Positions 7,378 to 14,729 of a stretch of DNA of 36,206 bases are shown here, one piece after another. Source of the DNA: an uncultured Oscillibacter sp. (lineage in GTDB: Bacteria > Bacillota > Clostridia > Oscillospirales > Oscillospiraceae). The stretch lies in NCBI GenBank assembly GCA_910579435.1, contig CAJTVF010000020.1:1-36206 (forward strand), given 5' to 3'. Numbering within the stretch: position 1 is the stretch's first letter; every line of letters starts with the position of its first letter. The translations under genes and the position numbers were made by a program. The notes under the pieces were generated by a model. The model had not been told where the DNA came from, ran no database searches, and saw only the letters and a list, made by a program, of their open reading frames with translations.

Positions 7378-7412
7378 TTAAGGGGACAAATGCGGGGCAT
7401 TTGTCCCCTTAA
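7378..7412. repeat. Perfect 15-bp-arm hairpin after leuS
   Basis: TTAAGGGGACAAATG (7378-7392), loop CGGGG, CATTTGTCCCCTTAA (7398-7412). No T-run follows, so it is either a weak transcription end for leuS or a small palindromic repeat bounded by TTAA on both sides. The 487-bp gap 7314-7800 holds this hairpin, the repeat at 7442-7603 and the pcrA promoter. Confidence 0.7.
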
Positions 7413-7441
7413 CATTCATACAGAAACCCAGGCAAATCGCC

Positions 7442-7603
7442 AGGCCTTGTTTGAAAATGGCAAAACGCCGTCTTGGGGCATCTTTTTCCGCCAGGACTGC
7501 GTTGATTGGACTTGAAATCCGTCAGGATTCCTGCGTCCAATCGCCTTGCCTGGCAAAAAAATCTGCCCCAATCCAGCATTCCGCCAATTTTCAAACAAGG
7601 CCT
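7442..7603. mobile_element. MITE-like palindromic element, copy A
   Basis: 162 bp bounded by AGGCCTTGTTTGAAAA and its reverse complement. The element is an almost full-length imperfect palindrome whose apex holds CTTGAAATCCGTCAGGATTC. It is about 96% identical to copy B (10318-10480) in the same orientation. Copies C and D share the ends but differ in the centre. No transposase is encoded, so it would need a helper in trans. Confidence 0.85.
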
Positions 7604-7728
7604 AAGGGCGGATTGAAACGAAGGATAAAATAAATTGAAAATATATGCGGTTTATGCTGCCCATAGGAAAAATAGAACGGTATGAGAAGCAAAAAACTTG
7701 CCTGGCCGCTCCCGGCAAACCTCCGCTC

Positions 7729-7757
7729 TTGACCCGAGGCGGATTTTGCCCTAAAAT
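7729..7757 (+). promoter_or_regulatory. Promoter of pcrA
   Basis: TTGACC (7729-7734), 17 bp, TAAAAT (7752-7757): 10 of 12 consensus bases, 44 bp before the pcrA start. Confidence 0.75.
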
Positions 7758-7800
7758 AAATGAGATTGCAAACACAAACGACAAGGAAGCTGGTGACGCT

Positions 7801-10257
7801 ATGAACGACTTTAACCAACGCTACGCCGCCGCCCGGCGGAGGGTCATCGCCGGGGACCTCCGCCGCCTGAACGACGCCCAGCGCCAGGCCGCCATGACCA
7901 CCGAGGGCCCCCTGCTCCTCCTGGCCGGGGCGGGCAGCGGCAAGACCACCGTCCTGATCCAGCGGGTCTATAACCTCCTGACCTACGGCCGGGGCAGCGA
8001 CTCCGATTTCGTCCCGGAAACCGCCACGGAGGAGGACCTGGCTTTTCTGGAAAACTTCCCGGAGAATCCCTCTCCGTCGGAGGCGGACCGGGCCCGGCGG
8101 CTCTGCGCCGTGGACGTGCCCCGGCCCTGGGAGATCATCGCCATCACCTTTACCAACAAGGCGGCGGGAGAGCTGAAGGACCGCCTGGCCGCCCGCCTGG
8201 GCCCCATGGCAAACGACGTCTGGGCCTCCACCTTCCACTCCGCCTGCGTCCGCATCCTCCGGCGGGATATCGACCGCCTGGGCTTTGCCAAGGACTTCAC
8301 CATCTACGACACCGACGACGCCCGCCGGGTGGTGAAGGACGTGGTAAAGGAGCTGAACCTGGACGACAAGACCTTCCAGCCGAAAAGCGTCCTCTCCGTC
8401 ATCAGCGCCGCCAAGGACCGTTACCTGGGTCCGGAGGAATTCGCCCAAAAGCACAGCGCCGAGACCGACTGGCGAATGGGCCGCATCGCCAAAATCTACG
8501 CCGCGTATCAAAAGAAGCTGGCCTCCGCCAGCGCCCTGGACTTCGACGACATCATCTTTCACACCGTCACCCTGCTGAAGCAGGAGCCGGAGGTGCTGGC
8601 CTGCTACCAGAAGAAATTCCGCTATGTCTGCGTGGACGAGTACCAGGACACGAACCACCTCCAGTACCTTTTGACGGGCCTCCTGGCGGGGGGGCGCCGG
8701 AACCTCTGCGTGGTGGGCGACGACGACCAGTCCATCTACCGCTTCCGGGGGGCCAACATCGAGAACATCCTGAACTTTGAGAAGCAGTACGAGGACGCCC
8801 GGGTCATCCGCCTGGAGCAGAACTACCGCTCCACCCAGAACATCCTGGACGCCGCCAACGCCGTCATCCGCCACAACACGGGCCGGAAGGGGAAAACCCT
8901 CTGGACCGAAAACGGCGGCGGCGAGAAGGTCAGCGTCCGCACGGTGCTGAGCGAACGGGACGAGGCCGCCTTTGTGACGGGGGACATCCTCTCGGCGGTG
9001 GGCCGGGGGGGCCATTTCCGGGACGCGGCGGTCCTCTACCGGATGAACGCCCAGTCCAACGCCCTGGAATACGCCATGCGCAGCAGCGGCGTGCCTTATA
9101 AAGTTGTGGGGGGCATGAAGTTCTTCGACCGGGCGGAGGTAAAGGACATGCTGGCCTATCTCTGCGTGCTGAACAATCCCCTGGACGACCTGCGCCTGCG
9201 GCGCATCATCAACAACCCGCCCCGGGGCATCGGCGCCACCACCATGGACAAGGCGGCGGCGCTGGCGGAACAGCAGGGGGCCTCCCTCTATGAGATCTGC
9301 CGCAACGCGGACCTGTTCCCGGAGCTGAAGACCCCGGCGAAGAAGCTCCTCCAGTTCGCGGACCTCATCGACAATCTCCGCAAGGCCGGGGGGACCCTGG
9401 CCCTGCCGGAGTTCTACGACGCGGTGTGCGAGCAGACCGGCTACACCCAGGCGCTGAAGGACAAGAACGACATGGAGAGCCGGGGCCGCCTGGAAAACGT
9501 CCAGGAATTGAAGTCCAACATCCTGAGCTTCCTGGACCGCCAGCCGGAGGACGCCACCCTCTCCGGCTTCCTGAACGAGATTGCCCTGTACACGGACCTG
9601 GACTCCCTGGAGAGCGGGGACGACTGCGTGACCCTCATGACCATTCACGCCGCCAAGGGCCTGGAGTTCCCCCTGGTCTACGTGGTGGGCATGGAGGAGG
9701 GCGTGTTCCCCGGCAGCTCCGCCCAGTACGAGGAGGACGAGCTGGAGGAGGAGCGGCGGCTGTGCTACGTGGCCATGACCCGGGCCAAGCGGCGGCTGAC
9801 CCTGCTGAACGCCCGCCAGCGGATGCTTTACGGCAAGACCTCCAGCAACCGCCTCTCCCGCTTCCTGGAGGAGATCCCGGAGGAAAACCTGGACTGGGAG
9901 GGGCGGGACCTCCAGCCCGGCGGCGGCTTCGGCGGGTACGGCGGTTCCGCCTACGGAAGCGGCGCATACGGCGGCGAAGCCTTCGGCGGCTCCCCGCGTC
10001 CCGCTCCCTCCTATACCCGTCCGGCCCGCCCGTCCTATCAGGAGGCCCGCCGGACCGCGGCCGGCCAGCCCGCCGCTCCCTCCATCACCCTGAACAAGGG
10101 AGACCGGGTGGAGCACCGGGCCTTCGGCCAGGGGACGGTGCTGTCCGTCCAGCCCATGGGAGGCGACGCCCTGGTGCAGGTGGACTTCGCGGGCACGGGG
10201 CCCAAAAAGCTGATGCTGAAAGCGGCGGCGAAGCACCTGAAAAAGCTGGATACATAA
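7801..10257 (+). CDS. pcrA: ATP-dependent DNA helicase PcrA/UvrD
   Basis: A superfamily 1A 3'-5' helicase for repair, replication-conflict resolution and RecA removal. Seen: Walker A GAGSGKT at 43-49, ITFTNKAA motif Ia, Walker B VDEYQDT at 278-284, GDDDQSIYRFRGA motif III, QNYRS motif IV, TIHAAKGLEFPLVYV motif V and VAMTRAKRRL motif VI. The C-terminus has a Gly/Tyr-rich linker and the GDRVEHRAFGQGTV fold that contacts RNA polymerase in PcrA. At 818 residues it is longer than usual PcrA, mainly through an acidic insert of about 40 residues between motifs I and Ia (near 62-105) and the linker. ATG at 7801 follows AAGGAAG at a long spacing. It has its own promoter and terminator. Confidence 0.96.
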   Translation: MNDFNQRYAAARRRVIAGDLRRLNDAQRQAAMTTEGPLLLLAGAGSGKTTVLIQRVYNLLTYGRGSDSDFVPETATEEDLAFLENFPENPSPSEADRARRLCAVDVPRPWEIIAITFTNKAAGELKDRLAARLGPMANDVWASTFHSACVRILRRDIDRLGFAKDFTIYDTDDARRVVKDVVKELNLDDKTFQPKSVLSVISAAKDRYLGPEEFAQKHSAETDWRMGRIAKIYAAYQKKLASASALDFDDIIFHTVTLLKQEPEVLACYQKKFRYVCVDEYQDTNHLQYLLTGLLAGGRRNLCVVGDDDQSIYRFRGANIENILNFEKQYEDARVIRLEQNYRSTQNILDAANAVIRHNTGRKGKTLWTENGGGEKVSVRTVLSERDEAAFVTGDILSAVGRGGHFRDAAVLYRMNAQSNALEYAMRSSGVPYKVVGGMKFFDRAEVKDMLAYLCVLNNPLDDLRLRRIINNPPRGIGATTMDKAAALAEQQGASLYEICRNADLFPELKTPAKKLLQFADLIDNLRKAGGTLALPEFYDAVCEQTGYTQALKDKNDMESRGRLENVQELKSNILSFLDRQPEDATLSGFLNEIALYTDLDSLESGDDCVTLMTIHAAKGLEFPLVYVVGMEEGVFPGSSAQYEEDELEEERRLCYVAMTRAKRRLTLLNARQRMLYGKTSSNRLSRFLEEIPEENLDWEGRDLQPGGGFGGYGGSAYGSGAYGGEAFGGSPRPAPSYTRPARPSYQEARRTAAGQPAAPSITLNKGDRVEHRAFGQGTVLSVQPMGGDALVQVDFAGTGPKKLMLKAAAKHLKKLDT

Positions 10258-10262
10258 AGGGA

Positions 10263-10293
10263 AAGCGCCGGAGGCCAAGCCTCCGGCGCTTTT
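10263..10293 (+). terminator. Intrinsic terminator after pcrA
   Basis: AAGCGCCGGAGGC (10263-10275), loop CAA, GCCTCCGGCGCTT (10279-10291), then T. A 13-bp perfect stem with symmetric A/T ends, so possibly active both ways. Confidence 0.88.
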
Positions 10294-10317
10294 GTGACGG
10301 TATTCGCCGCCATCACT

Positions 10318-10480
10318 AGGCCTTGTTTGAAAAATGGCAAAACGCCGTCTTTGGGCATCTTTTTCCGCCAGGACTGCGTTGATTGGACTTGAAATCCGTC
10401 AGGATTCCCGCGTCAAATCGCCTTGCCTGGCAATAAAATCTGCCCAAATCCGGCATTCCGCCAATTTTCAAACAAGGCCT
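10318..10480. mobile_element. MITE-like palindromic element, copy B
   Basis: 163 bp, same family and orientation as copy A with about seven differences, flanked by T and A to give TAGGCCT...AGGCCTA. It sits between the convergent ends of pcrA and metQ. Copies A and B together bracket pcrA as direct repeats 2.9 kb apart. Confidence 0.85.
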
Positions 10481-10504
10481 AGACGGGCTTTTGGGGGAAA
10501 CTTC

Positions 10505-11299
10505 TCAGAACGCGGGCACCACCGCGCCGCCGAAGGTGTTGTTGATATAGTCCTTCACCGTGTCGGACTGGAGGGCCTTCACCAGGGCCTGGACGGCCTC
10601 GTTGTTCTCATTGCCCTCCTTGACCACCAGGATGTTCACATAGGGGGAGTCGGAGGACTCGATGACCAGGGCGTCCTCCACGGGGTTCAGGCCCGCGCCC
10701 AGGGCGTAGTTGGAGTTGATGGCGGCGATGTCCACCTCGTCCAGGGCGGCGGGGACCTGCGCGGCCTCCAGCTCCACGAACTCCAGGTTCTTGGGATTCT
10801 CGGCGATGTCCTTGGGCGTAGAGGCCAGGTTGGAGCTGTCGGTCAGCTTAATGAGCCCCTGGGCCTCCAGCAGCAGCAGGGCCCGGCCTTCGTTGGTGGC
10901 ATCGTTGGGGAGGGCGACCTTACCGCCGTCGGGAATCGCGTCCAGGGAGGCGGAGCTGCCCGCGTACAGGCCCATGGGCTCCACGTGAACGCCGGCCACG
11001 CTCACCAGATGGGTACCCCGCTCGGCGTTGAAGTCGTCCAGATAGGGGACGTGCTGGAAGTAGTTGGCGTCCTCGTCTCCGTCCTCCACGGCGGTGTTGG
11101 GCACCACGTAGTCGGAGTACTCGGTGACCACCAGCTCAATGCCCTGCTCCTTCAGGATATCTACGCACTGGTTCAGAATCTCGGCGTGGGGGGTGGGGGA
11201 GGCGGCGACCTTCAAGGTCGTGCTCTTCTTGCCGCCGCAGGCGGCCAGGGACAGGGCCAGAATCAGGGCCAGGGTAAGAGCAAAAATCTTCTTTTTCAT
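10505..11299 (-). CDS. metQ: Methionine ABC transporter substrate-binding lipoprotein
   Basis: An NlpA/MetQ family lipoprotein of 264 residues. The N-terminus MKKKIFALTLAL...LSLAACGG is a lipoprotein signal with a lipobox cysteine near residue 21, so it is anchored outside the membrane and delivers substrate to MetI. The following VAASPTPHAEIL segment is typical of the family. ATG at 11299 follows GGAGGA. It is the last gene of metN-metI-metQ on the minus strand, separated from metI by 125 bp with no clear promoter. Methionine as substrate is supported by the Met T-box in front of the operon. Confidence 0.94.
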   Translation of the reverse strand: MKKKIFALTLALILALSLAACGGKKSTTLKVAASPTPHAEILNQCVDILKEQGIELVVTEYSDYVVPNTAVEDGDEDANYFQHVPYLDDFNAERGTHLVSVAGVHVEPMGLYAGSSASLDAIPDGGKVALPNDATNEGRALLLLEAQGLIKLTDSSNLASTPKDIAENPKNLEFVELEAAQVPAALDEVDIAAINSNYALGAGLNPVEDALVIESSDSPYVNILVVKEGNENNEAVQALVKALQSDTVKDYINNTFGGAVVPAF

Positions 11300-11424
11300 G
11301 ATGTGTTCCTCCAATTTAAAAACAATGACTTGTTCCGAATAGTCTTCGGTATTTGCGGCTTCCCGCTTTCCGGCCTCCGTCCTCTCTGCGCGCGTGAGGG
11401 GCTGGAAGGGAAAGGGAATCCGCT

Positions 11425-12108
11425 TTATTTCAAACGCTTGTCGATGCGCACCGACAGGCGGCTGAAAACGCTTTGAACCACTTGAACGATAATGACCAGA
11501 ATGACGACCGTTACCCACATGACGGAAGGGACGTTCCGCTGGTGTCCATAGCGGATAGCCAGGTCCCCCAGGCCCCCCGCGCCCACCATGCCGGCGATAG
11601 CCGTGTAGCCCACGATGGCAATGAGGGTGATGGAGCCCCCCAAGATCAGAGAGGGCATGGCCTCCGGCAGGTAGACCTTCCAGACAATCTGGAAGGTGGA
11701 GGCTCCCATGGACTGGGCCGCTTCAATGACCCCGGCGTCCACCTCGCTGAGAGAGGTTTCCACCATCCGGGCCACAAAGGGGGCGGAAGCCACCACCAGG
11801 GGCAGGATGGCTCCCCGGAGGCCCAGCCGGGTCCCCATGACCAGCTTGGTGAAGGGGAAGAGGGCCACCATCAAAATGGCGAAGGGAAAGGAGCGTCCGA
11901 TATTGATGATCCACCCCAGCACGGCGTTGGCGGCCTTGTGGGGCCGGATGCCATGGGGCTGGCTCAGCACGGAAAGCACTCCCATGGGCAAACCGATCAA
12001 ATAGGCAAAGAGCGTGGACATCACCGTCATCACCAGGGTGTCCCAGACGCCCTCGGCCAAAATGCCGCCGTACTCCGCCCAAAAGGCGGACGTGAAAATC
12101 TCAGCCAC
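11425..12108 (-). CDS. metI: Methionine ABC transporter permease
   Basis: A 227-residue inner-membrane permease with five or so helices and the EAA loop that docks on the ATPase (EAAQSMGASTFQIVWKVYLPEA, near residues 138-160). GTG start at 12108, overlapping the end of metN by 8 bp, which implies translational coupling. Length and order match MetNIQ systems. Confidence 0.95.
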   Translation of the reverse strand: MAEIFTSAFWAEYGGILAEGVWDTLVMTVMSTLFAYLIGLPMGVLSVLSQPHGIRPHKAANAVLGWIINIGRSFPFAILMVALFPFTKLVMGTRLGLRGAILPLVVASAPFVARMVETSLSEVDAGVIEAAQSMGASTFQIVWKVYLPEAMPSLILGGSITLIAIVGYTAIAGMVGAGGLGDLAIRYGHQRNVPSVMWVTVVILVIIVQVVQSVFSRLSVRIDKRLK

Positions 12109-13117
12109 GGTACTCCACCTCCTCCACGGTAATGTAAGGCTGGGAACGGATATAGCTCAGGGCCTTGGCGGCCTCGTTGGGGTCGTCGGGAAGGCTCAGC
12201 AGCATGGTCCCCGTGGCCCTGCCGCCGACGCTGCGGGTGTCCGCGCCCAGAATGCTGACCTTCACGCCGCAGTCGATGGCCAGGGACGCGATCAGGGGCT
12301 GGTTCACCGTGCCGCCGTTGAAGGAGACCCGGGCGGCCCGGGTGCCCACGGGATACTGGGAGACGCTGGCCCCGCCGGGGTACACCAGCCGCCGGGCGGC
12401 GTCGGTGGAGGGGTTGGAGAAAATCTCCTGCACCGGCCCCAGCTCGGCGACGCTGCCGCCGTCCAGGATGGCCACCCGGGAGCAGATGGCCTCAATGACG
12501 CTCATCTGGTGGGTAATGACCACCACCGTGACGCCCAGCTTGGCGTTCAAGTCCTTGAGGAGCTCCAGGATGGAGACGGTGGTGGTGGGGTCCAGTGCGG
12601 AGGTGGCCTCGTCGCAGAGGAGGACCTTGGGGTCCGTCGCCAGGGCCCGGGCCACGGCCACCCGCTGCTTCTGCCCGCCGGAGAGCTGGGCGGGGTAGGC
12701 GTTCGCCTTGTCCTGAAGGCCCACCAGCTCCAGAAGCTCCGCCGCCCGCCGCCTCGCCCGGTCCCTGGGAACCCCGGCGATCTCCATGGGGAAGCAGACA
12801 TTTTTCAGGCAGGTCCGCTGCATCAGCAGGTTGAAGCTCTGGAAGATCATGGTAATCTTCCGCCGCTGGAGCCGCAGCTCCCCCTCGCTGAGGGCGGTCA
12901 TGTCCTTCCCGTCCACCAGGACGGTGCCGGACGTGGGGCGCTCCAGCAGGTTCATGCACCGGACCAGGGTGGACTTCCCCGCGCCGGAGAGGCCGATGAT
13001 GCCGAAGATCTCCCCCTGCTGAATATCCAGATTGATGTCCGCCAGGGCGTGGACCTCGCCGGGCCCGCCGCCGAAGTTCTTGGTCAGGTGTTGGATTCGG
13101 ATAATGGATTCGCTCAC
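12101..13117 (-). CDS. metN: Methionine ABC transporter ATP-binding protein
   Basis: A 338-residue ATPase with Walker A GLSGAGKST, ABC signature LSGGQKQRVAVARAL, Walker B VLLCDEATSALDP and the H-loop. A C-terminal NIL domain of about 80 residues senses methionine and inhibits transport in known MetN proteins. The GTG start at 13117 follows AAAGGAG by 8 bp; the longer ATG frame lies inside the T-box terminator region and is rejected. First gene of the operon. Confidence 0.96.
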   Translation of the reverse strand: MSESIIRIQHLTKNFGGGPGEVHALADINLDIQQGEIFGIIGLSGAGKSTLVRCMNLLERPTSGTVLVDGKDMTALSEGELRLQRRKITMIFQSFNLLMQRTCLKNVCFPMEIAGVPRDRARRRAAELLELVGLQDKANAYPAQLSGGQKQRVAVARALATDPKVLLCDEATSALDPTTTVSILELLKDLNAKLGVTVVVITHQMSVIEAICSRVAILDGGSVAELGPVQEIFSNPSTDAARRLVYPGGASVSQYPVGTRAARVSFNGGTVNQPLIASLAIDCGVKVSILGADTRSVGGRATGTMLLSLPDDPNEAAKALSYIRSQPYITVEEVEYRG

Positions 13118-13148
13118 GGTAGCAGCTCCTTTACGGAAAAGTCGCAAA

Positions 13149-13447
13149 CAAACAAAAAAGCCCTTGAAGCGTTCAGCTTCAAGGACGGGCGCGAAGCCGC
13201 GCCGTGGTACCACCTTGATTCGCGCGCCCCCTCGCGGAGGCGGCCTTACGGAGTGCCATCACACCCCTGCGCTGTCACGGGCGCTCCCGTCGCGGCCTAT
13301 GCCCTGCGGGCAGTCGGCGGCGCAACTCCAAGACCATGTTCGGCCGGCCCTTCCGTACCCCTTTTCACCACCCGGGGCTCTCTTTGACGTATCGTCCGGC
13401 GTACTCTTCTTTTCATCGTCTTTGCGGCTGTTCAATTGTTTGAAGTG
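13149..13447 (-). ncRNA. T-box riboswitch, specifier AUG (Met), controlling metNIQ
   Basis: Read on the minus strand, the leader has the T-box AAGGTGGTACCACGGC (13217-13202). A terminator follows, made of CCTTGAAGC and GCTTCAAGG (13184-13162), then six T (13159-13154). Upstream, GAAC-ATG-GTCTTGGAG places the specifier AUG at 13337-13335, followed by a purine. Binding of uncharged tRNA-Met would favour the antiterminator and switch on methionine uptake. Most of the 545-bp gap 13118-13662 is this leader and its promoter. Confidence 0.93.
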
Positions 13448-13453
13448 CTTTGT

Positions 13454-13482
13454 AGTTTACACGCTTTCCCCGCCTCTGTCAA
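13454..13482 (-). promoter_or_regulatory. Promoter of the metNIQ T-box transcript
   Basis: Minus strand TTGACA (13482-13477), 17 bp, TAAACT (13459-13454). Start expected near 13447. Confidence 0.8.
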
Positions 13483-13588
13483 CGGCAAAGCGCACAGAAA
13501 ACCCTGTTCGCCCCCCAAAAAATATCAGCGAAAAGCACAAAGCCCCTGAAAAACCGGGGGAAATTTTGCGTCAAAAGCGGGAATTGGA

Positions 13589-13617
13589 TTGCAAGACTCC
13601 GGTAAAACTGCTATCAT
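13589..13617 (+). promoter_or_regulatory. Promoter of the DUF368 gene
   Basis: TTGCAA (13589-13594), 17 bp, TATCAT (13612-13617), 45 bp before the start codon. Confidence 0.55.
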
Positions 13618-13662
13618 ATTCCGCGTAAGATTTCAGACGGGCCGAGAGGGGGAAACGGGACA

Positions 13663-14496
13663 ATGGACGAACGGCAGCAGCGGCGGGCCCACTGGCTCCG
13701 GGACTTCCTCTGCGGCGTGTTGATCGGCGCGGGGGCCATTCTGCCGGGGGTTTCCGGCGGGGTGCTGGCGGTGGTGTTCGACATCTACCGGCCCTTTATG
13801 GAGGTGCTGACCCGGCCCCGGCGGGCGGTGCCGAAGTACTGGAAAATGCTCATCCCCCTGGGGCTGGGCTGGGCGGCGGGCTTCATGGGCTTTGCCAAGG
13901 GCATCTCCGCCGCCATCGCCCTCTCCGCCGCGGCCACCACCTGGCTCTTCATCGGCCTGATCGCGGGCACCGCCCCCTCCCTGTTCCGGGAGGCGGGGAA
14001 GGAGGGCCGCTCCGCCTCCGCCTGGGGGAGCTTCCTCCTCTGCGCGGCGGCGGTGTTCGCCGGGCTGTTCTACGTCAGCCGGGTGGTCCGCGTCCAGGTG
14101 GAGCCCAGCTTCTGGTGGTACAACTTCTGCGGGGCCCTGTGGGGCATGGGGGTGGTGATCCCCGGCATGACCTCCTCCTCCGTGATGATGGCCCTGGGGC
14201 TCTACCAGCCCATGCTGGAGGGGCTGGCCCGGCTGGACCTCCTGGTCCTCTCCGCCGCCCTGCCGGGGATGTTTTTGACCATCGCCTTGCTTGCAAGGCT
14301 GGTGACCTGGTTCTTCCGGCGGCATTACGCCGCGGCCTTCCACGGCATCCTGGGCTTCGTGATGGCCTCCACCCTGGTCATCGTACCCACGGAGTATGCC
14401 GGGGCGGGGGAGATGGCCCTCTCCGCCCTCTGCGCCGCCGCCGGGTTCGTCCTGGCTTATTTCCTGGCGCGGATGGACAAGCGGGAGGAGGCATGA
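13663..14496 (+). CDS. popT: DUF368 family membrane protein, PopT-type polyprenyl-phosphate translocase
   Basis: A 277-residue membrane protein with about eight helices. Two related GxxPGxSGG/S segments (GAGAILPGVSGG near 22-33 and VVIPGMTSSS near 163-172) are typical of DUF368 and suggest two repeated halves. DUF368 proteins (PopT) return undecaprenyl phosphate across the membrane for reuse in envelope synthesis. ATG at 13663 with an AGAGGGGG site upstream. A single-gene unit divergent from metNIQ. Family firm; the transport role is taken from studied homologues. Confidence 0.88.
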   Translation: MDERQQRRAHWLRDFLCGVLIGAGAILPGVSGGVLAVVFDIYRPFMEVLTRPRRAVPKYWKMLIPLGLGWAAGFMGFAKGISAAIALSAAATTWLFIGLIAGTAPSLFREAGKEGRSASAWGSFLLCAAAVFAGLFYVSRVVRVQVEPSFWWYNFCGALWGMGVVIPGMTSSSVMMALGLYQPMLEGLARLDLLVLSAALPGMFLTIALLARLVTWFFRRHYAAAFHGILGFVMASTLVIVPTEYAGAGEMALSALCAAAGFVLAYFLARMDKREEA

Positions 14497-14499
14497 AAC

Positions 14500-14533
14500 G
14501 CGGGCTGAGAGAGGATGCCCTCTCCCGGCCCGC
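14500..14533 (+). terminator. Stem-loop just after popT
   Basis: GCGGGC with GCCCGC, enclosing GAGAG with CTCTC. No strong T-run follows, so termination here is probably partial and completed at 14606-14631. Confidence 0.4.
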
Positions 14534-14605
14534 GTTCCGCCTTTCAGCGGTTCAGACGCGCACACACTGCGGCCCGGACCGCAAATCCGCGTTTCCAAAC
14601 ATAAA

Positions 14606-14631
14606 GCGGAGCACCCGCCCGGGTGCTCCGC
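14606..14631. terminator. Terminator-like hairpin between popT and mcp
   Basis: GCGGAGCACCC (14606-14616), 4-nt loop, GGGTGCTCCGC (14621-14631), with AAA before and CTTGT after. It lies between convergent genes. The 233-bp gap holds only this and neighbouring stem-loops. Confidence 0.65.
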
Positions 14632-14729
14632 CTTGTCCTGTGCCGGCAAAAACTATGTAAGCCTGTCAAACCTGCGCGGGCAAATAAATCGCCGCGCTTT
14701 CGGCGCGCAAGCGCCTTCGCTTCCGTCCC

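Noticed and set aside
7442..7603. CRISPR or phage attachment site
   Set aside because: The repeats are long palindromes scattered singly through the window, with no regular spacers, and no integrase or phage gene is present.
7591..10278. 895-codon minus-strand frame opposite pcrA
   Set aside because: Same antisense artefact; every helicase motif is on the plus strand.
12014..13387. 457-codon plus-strand frame opposite metN and its leader
   Set aside because: Antisense artefact; metN has Walker and signature motifs on the minus strand and the upstream part is the T-box.
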